Part shown: positions 6,078 to 7,290 of the stretch, in pieces | Position numbering within the stretch: the stretch's first letter is position 1 | How the letters are laid out: the number at the start of each line of letters is the position of its first letter | Source of the DNA: Rubritepida sp. | GTDB taxonomy: Bacteria > Pseudomonadota > Alphaproteobacteria > Acetobacterales > Acetobacteraceae | Length of the DNA stretch: 7,290 nucleotides | Assembly (NCBI GenBank): GCA_028291485.1 | Contig: JAQGHZ010000536.1 | Location: 1 to 7,290, forward strand | Reading direction: 5' to 3' | Translations under genes and position numbers: made by a program | The notes under the pieces: generated by a model | The model's database searches: none | What the model was told of the DNA's origin: nothing | The model's input: the letters and a program-made list of their open reading frames with translations, nothing else

Positions 6078-7290
6078 ATGAACGCCATCAGCCGGCCCAG
6101 CCGCCGCAACCTCCTCGCCAGCGCCTCCGCGGCGCTCGGCGCCTTCACCCTCGGCTTCCGCATCCCGCTGCCATCAGAGGCCGCGGCCCAGACGGCTGCC
6201 TCGGGGCCGGCGGCCGCGCCTGCCACGCCCGAGGTCAATGCCTGGGTCGTGGTGAAGCCCGACGACACCGTCGTGATCCGCATCGCCCGCTCCGAGATGG
6301 GGCAGGGGACGCTGACCGGTCTCGCCCAGCTCGTCGCCGAGGAGTTGGAATGCGACTGGGCCAAGGTCACCACCGAATACCCGACGCCGGGCCAGAACCT
6401 CGCGCGCGGCCGGGTCTGGGGGAACATGTCGACCGGCGGCAGCCGCGGCATCCGCGAGAGCAACGAGTACGTCCGCAAGGGCGGCGCGGCCGCGCGCATG
6501 ATGCTCGTGCAGGCGGCGGCGAATGAATGGGCCGTGCCGGTCGGCGAATGCCAGGCGGCGGCGAGCGTCATCACCCACATGCCGAGCGGCCGCACCACCA
6601 CCTTCGGCCGCGTGGCCGAGGCCGCAGGCCGCCTGCCGGTGCCGACCGAGGTGCCGCTGAAGGATCCCGCCAACTGGAAGCTGGCAGGCCGGCCGGTCAT
6701 GCGCCTGGACACGGCGGCCAAGCTCAACGGCAGCCAGGTCTACGGCATGGACCTGAAGCTGCCCGGGATGCTGAACGCCGCCATCCATGCCTGCCCGGTC
6801 TTCGGCGGCAAGGTGCGCAGCGTGGATTCCGCCGCCGCCGAGCGCATGCCCGGCGTGAAGCGCGTGCTGCGCGTGGGCGACTACGCGGTCGCCGTCGTCG
6901 CCGACACCTGGTGGCGCGCCAGGAGCGCGTTCGAGGCGCTGCCCGTCGTGTGGGACGAAGGCCCGAACGCCACGCAGTCGAGCGCCCGCATCGCGGCCTT
7001 TCTCGCCGAGGGCCTCGATGCAGAGGGCGCTTTCGCGGATCGCGACGAAGGCGATGCCAAGGCTGCGATCGCCGGCGCCGCGCGCCGCATCGAGGCGGTA
7101 TACGCCACGCCGTACCTCGCCCACGCGACGATGGAGCCGATGAACTGCACCGCGCGCATCTCCGCCGATCGCGGCGAGGCCTGGGTGCCGACGCAGAACG
7201 CCGAGGCCGCGCATGCCGCGCTCTCCGAGACCTCGGGCCTGCCGCTGGCGCAATGCGAGGTCTACCGCCACGACCCCGGCGGCGGCTTCG
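6078..7290 (+). CDS. Molybdopterin-binding subunit of an IorB-type molybdenum hydroxylase (3' end outside the window)
   Basis: This is the catalytic subunit that binds the molybdenum cofactor and hydroxylates an N-heterocycle or oxidises an aldehyde with water as oxygen donor. The frame is open from the ATG at 6078 to the window end: 404 codons of a family usually about 730-770 residues long. The N-terminus looks like a Tat signal: SRRNLL at 8-13 with Arg9-Arg10, a hydrophobic stretch to about 30, and a possible cut after AAA at 35-37. IorB-type motifs follow: SEMGQGTLTGLAQLVAEEL (72-90), NMSTGGSRGIRE (116-127), HATMEPMNCTAR (349-360) and WVPTQNAEAAHAALSE (369-384), ending in the GGGF of the GGGFGRR cofactor loop. 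The catalytic glutamate near the C-terminus is not in the window. GAGGAGG stands 5 bases before the ATG and only 10 bases separate it from the small-subunit stop, so the pair is co-translated. Electron delivery to a cytochrome c encoded downstream is usual in this family but cannot be seen here. Confidence 0.93.
   Translation, partial: MNAISRPSRRNLLASASAALGAFTLGFRIPLPSEAAAQTAASGPAAAPATPEVNAWVVVKPDDTVVIRIARSEMGQGTLTGLAQLVAEELECDWAKVTTEYPTPGQNLARGRVWGNMSTGGSRGIRESNEYVRKGGAAARMMLVQAAANEWAVPVGECQAAASVITHMPSGRTTTFGRVAEAAGRLPVPTEVPLKDPANWKLAGRPVMRLDTAAKLNGSQVYGMDLKLPGMLNAAIHACPVFGGKVRSVDSAAAERMPGVKRVLRVGDYAVAVVADTWWRARSAFEALPVVWDEGPNATQSSARIAAFLAEGLDAEGAFADRDEGDAKAAIAGAARRIEAVYATPYLAHATMEPMNCTARISADRGEAWVPTQNAEAAHAALSETSGLPLAQCEVYRHDPGGGF

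Noticed and set aside
5378..7271. Two long overlapping minus-strand open frames (5378-6727 and 6174-7271)
   Set aside because: Both lie mainly opposite the IorA/IorB-type genes, whose motifs are unmistakable. The minus-strand translations are Ala/Arg/Gly-rich without family features.
1..7290. Search for mobile elements, CRISPR arrays, tRNA/rRNA genes and riboswitches
   Set aside because: No transposase, terminal inverted repeat, regular spaced repeat, cloverleaf or known aptamer pattern was recognised by eye. Sequence-profile searches could not be run.

Overview
The window is gene-dense, very GC-rich DNA with strong GC3 bias. It most resembles an alphaproteobacterium of the Acetobacteraceae/Roseomonas kind. 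That placement is inferred from codon bias and gene content (a cyanide-insensitive type bd oxidase and a Tat-exported molybdenum hydroxylase of the IorAB type); no marker gene in the window proves it. I see no insertion sequence, phage gene, tRNA, rRNA or CRISPR array, and base composition looks even throughout.

Layout. Bases 1-209 (+) are the last 68 codons of serS. They converge, with a 9-base gap, on a minus-strand operon, cydA-cydB (2620 down to 219), for the two core subunits of a quinol oxidase of the CIO type; the two genes overlap by ATGA. A 207-base divergent spacer (2621-2827) separates cydA from a plus-strand membrane protein with a bestrophin-like DUF4239 domain (2828-3634). A short spacer with a plausible sigma70-type promoter leads to an Fsr-like major facilitator exporter (3719-4951). 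It is followed after 32 bases by a small AhpD/carboxymuconolactone-decarboxylase-fold protein (4984-5391), probably in the same operon. A 214-base spacer holding a 26-base near-palindrome and a candidate promoter precedes a second two-gene unit. That unit encodes a [2Fe-2S] subunit (5606-6067) and a Tat-signal molybdopterin subunit (6078 to beyond the window end) of a periplasmic molybdenum hydroxylase.

How the parts may work together. CydAB oxidises membrane quinol and reduces oxygen to water without pumping protons; its subfamily is known for tolerating cyanide. The IorAB-type enzyme would hydroxylate an aromatic N-heterocycle or oxidise an aldehyde in the periplasm and pass electrons to the respiratory chain, probably through a cytochrome lying past the window edge. 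The Fsr-like pump and its thiol-active partner suggest export and detoxification of a small compound. These links are inferred from adjacency alone; the individual families are known and nothing here is clearly a new system. The points most worth checking are the 26-base palindrome, the exporter/AhpD-like pair and the DUF4239 gene divergent from cydAB.
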